NCBI RefSeq assembly: GCF_003731765.1
Contig: NZ_MOAL01000009.1
Location: forward strand, 160,707 to 224,706
Length of the DNA: 64,000 nucleotides
Direction: 5' to 3'
From: Pseudomonas chlororaphis
GTDB lineage: Bacteria; Pseudomonadota; Gammaproteobacteria; Pseudomonadales; Pseudomonadaceae
The position numbers and the translations under genes were made by a program. A model generated the notes under the pieces. The model was given only the letters and a program-made list of their open reading frames with translations, was not told where the DNA came from and did no database searches. Of this stretch, positions 62,586 to 64,000 are shown in pieces. Position 1 is the first letter of the stretch. The number at the start of each line of letters is the position of its first letter.

Positions 62586-63201
62586 GGTCGTCGTCCGACT
62601 CCGTGTTATCCCAGATCAGTCGGGGATCGAAAGTTACTGCGGCCAGCATCGTCAGGATCACTACGCTGGCAAAAGCCACCGCGCCAAGATTGGCCTCGAT
62701 ACTGGCGAGCCGGCCAAAGTTGACCAGGGCCACCAGGATGGCGATGACAAAGATGTCGAGCATCGACCAGCGGCCAATGAACTCGATAAAGCGGTACATG
62801 ATGATCCGCTGCCGCGCCGAGAGTGGCTGATGACGCTGTACCGAAAACAACAGCAGACCGATCCCTACCAACTTGAAAGTGGGGACCAGAATACTGGCGA
62901 TAAACACCACGGCGGCGATAGGAATCATCCCGTGTTGAACCAGCTGGATAACGCCGGACATGATGGTACTTGGATCACCCTGTCCCAATGAACTCACAGT
63001 CATGATCGGCAACACATTGGCCGGGATGTACAGGATGGCTGCGGTCACCAGCAGCGCCCAGGTGCGCATGATACTGTTGGGTCGACGCGCATGAACCAAG
63101 GCTCCGCAGCGGGTACAGACCTGCTCGTCGGTGTCGGGCTCCTGCTTGTTCAACTCATGGCATTCCGTGCAAATCAGAATGCCTGCATCAATCGCCCGCA
63201 T
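62578..63201 (-). CDS. PqiA-family membrane protein (half-length, second)
   Basis: A 207-aa protein with an N-terminal zinc-ribbon-like pair of CxxC motifs (ICTECHE and VCTRCGA) and about four membrane segments, including ALLVTAAILYIPANVLPIM, the PqiA signature region. E. coli PqiA and LetA have two such halves in one chain; here they are separate genes. ATG 63201 with GGGAGA nine nt upstream is chosen; ATG 63207 is too close to it. Works with the MCE protein encoded next. Confidence 0.9.
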   Translation of the reverse strand: MRAIDAGILICTECHELNKQEPDTDEQVCTRCGALVHARRPNSIMRTWALLVTAAILYIPANVLPIMTVSSLGQGDPSTIMSGVIQLVQHGMIPIAAVVFIASILVPTFKLVGIGLLLFSVQRHQPLSARQRIIMYRFIEFIGRWSMLDIFVIAILVALVNFGRLASIEANLGAVAFASVVILTMLAAVTFDPRLIWDNTESDDDHE

Positions 63202-63847
63202 GCACATCTTCTCCCGATAACGCCTGCCAGATCTGATGGGGGGACATCACCACTTCCAACCAGACCTGGACCAATAACAAGCTGATAAAACAGATGAGCC
63301 CCAGGCCCACGTTGATGACGGCCATATCCGCCAATTTGACGATGGCCACCAGCACGCCCATTAGATAAACCTCGAGCATGCCCCAATCGCGCAGGTGGTG
63401 ATAAATGCGATAGAGCAACAGGCCGTAGCTGCGGCCGATATCCCAACGGATACTCAGCAACACCAGCAACTGACAGACCAGCTTGAGCAAGGGGATGCCC
63501 ATGCTGCAGAGAAACACCACCGCTGCGACCCCCTGCATGCCGGTGTCGAATAACCCGACCACGCCACTCCAGACCGTATCTTCAGAAGACTGTCCGAGTA
63601 GATTGAGCTGCATGATGGGTAAAAAGTTCGCTGGGACGTACAACAACAACGCCGCGATCACCAACGCCAGACTGCGCTCGACCACGTTATGACGATGGGC
63701 GTACAACTCATAACCACAGCGGGGACACTGGGCTTTTTCACCGTGGGCGAGCTGAGGCTTATGCATCAGCAGATCGCATTCATGGCAGGCTACCAGGTCG
63801 TCCAGTGGTAATTCTGACAACCCGGGGGCGTCAACCGGATCTGACAT
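63188..63847 (-). CDS. PqiA-family membrane protein (half-length, first)
   Basis: A 219-aa protein with zinc-ribbon-like CxxC pairs (ACHECDL and QCPRCGY) and about four membrane segments, including ALVIAALLLYVPANFLPIMQ, the same signature region as in the next gene. It is the first gene of the pqiA-pqiA-pqiB operon; the promoter must lie in 63848-63954. The 14-nt overlap with the following gene suggests coupled translation. Confidence 0.92.
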   Translation of the reverse strand: MSDPVDAPGLSELPLDDLVACHECDLLMHKPQLAHGEKAQCPRCGYELYAHRHNVVERSLALVIAALLLYVPANFLPIMQLNLLGQSSEDTVWSGVVGLFDTGMQGVAAVVFLCSMGIPLLKLVCQLLVLLSIRWDIGRSYGLLLYRIYHHLRDWGMLEVYLMGVLVAIVKLADMAVINVGLGLICFISLLLVQVWLEVVMSPHQIWQALSGEDVHAGD

Positions 63848-63954
63848 AGGGGGCTCTGAGTCTGAAAAGAGTTGCGGCTATTCTAGTGTTCCGGCTCGAA
63901 AATAACTGTGCAAATTTTCGCCGAAGCAGCGCACATTTTCTTTGCGGACAAACA

Positions 63955-63984
63955 AAACCCCAACTGCTTTCGCAATTGGGGTTT
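63955..63984 (-). terminator. Terminator, probably of an rrn operon entering from the right
   Basis: Hairpin AAACCCCAACTGC / GCAATTGGGGTTT (one mismatch) with loop TTTC. Read on the minus strand, it is followed by TTTTGTTT. It sits just after the putative end of 5S rRNA, as in other Pseudomonas rrn operons. Confidence 0.85.
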
Positions 63985-63994
63985 CGGAATTTAA

Positions 63995-64000
63995 TCTTGA
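63995..64000 (-). rRNA. rrf: 3' edge of a 5S rRNA gene (continues outside window)
   Basis: Read on the minus strand, the last bases are TCAAGATTAAATTCCG followed by the terminator. From memory, Pseudomonas 5S rRNA ends ...GGTCATCGTCAAG, followed by ATTAAATTCCGAAACCCC. PAO1 also has an rrn operon directly after PA4690. Only a few bases are inside the window, so this is inferred from the trailer. Confidence 0.5.

Overview
The window is GC-rich chromosomal DNA from a Pseudomonas, most likely of the P. fluorescens group. Protein sequences and gene order both point there. From memory, the two flanks follow the P. aeruginosa PAO1 order around PA4659-PA4690: MerR-phr, pagL-murI-moeB-prmC-prfA-hemA, TPR-lolB-ispE-tRNA-Gln-prs-rplY-pth-ychF, tRNA-Met, then carbonic anhydrase, rimI-holD, mksFEB, pqi genes and an rrn operon. 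The middle (about 20.2-52.6 kb) is mostly lineage-variable cargo.

Layout. (1) 1-7.3 kb: a tightly overlapping operon of a truncated LitR/CarH-like MerR regulator, photolyase, an NTF2-like protein, an SDR, an FAD oxidoreductase, a DUF1365 protein, a divergent Cfa-like methyltransferase and a small membrane protein. I read it as a light/photo-oxidative stress and membrane-lipid modification module. (2) 7.3-20.1 kb: housekeeping core. Lipid A deacylase pagL and the murI-moeB-prmC-prfA-hemA run are on the minus strand. The TPR lipoprotein, lolB, ispE, tRNA-Gln, prs, rplY, pth and ychF are on the plus strand. (3) 20.2-30.5 kb: an Fsr-type exporter, a chemoreceptor, and a LysR-linked polyamine-type ABC transporter with an amidase. 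(4) 30.5-52.6 kb: tRNA-Met followed by accessory genes. These are a lipoprotein, gamma-glutamyltransferase, a HigB/HigA toxin-antitoxin pair, three MFS transporters with AraC and LysR regulators, a soluble PAS-PAS-MCP (BdlA-like) protein, RidA, an orphan PanB paralogue, a MocR-type regulator, and a Tat-exported phosphoesterase lipoprotein with an unknown secreted protein beside it. (5) 52.6-64.0 kb: carbonic anhydrase, rimI-holD, the mksF-mksE-mksB condensin operon without a JetD/MksG nuclease gene, and a pqiA-pqiA-pqiB lipid-transport operon whose MCE protein has six MCE domains. The right edge appears to touch the 3' end of a 5S rRNA gene on the minus strand.

Points most worth a second look: the Cfa-like enzyme has lost most of the bicarbonate-site residues of true cyclopropane synthases and sits with an FAD oxidoreductase under a LitR-like regulator; a consensus DnaA box lies between the divergent holD and mksF genes; the six-domain MCE protein is built from three A/B domain pairs; a perfect inverted repeat lies just before the higB start; and the MocR regulator has a degenerate PLP-lysine motif. 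No CRISPR array, complete insertion sequence, prophage or plasmid gene was seen.
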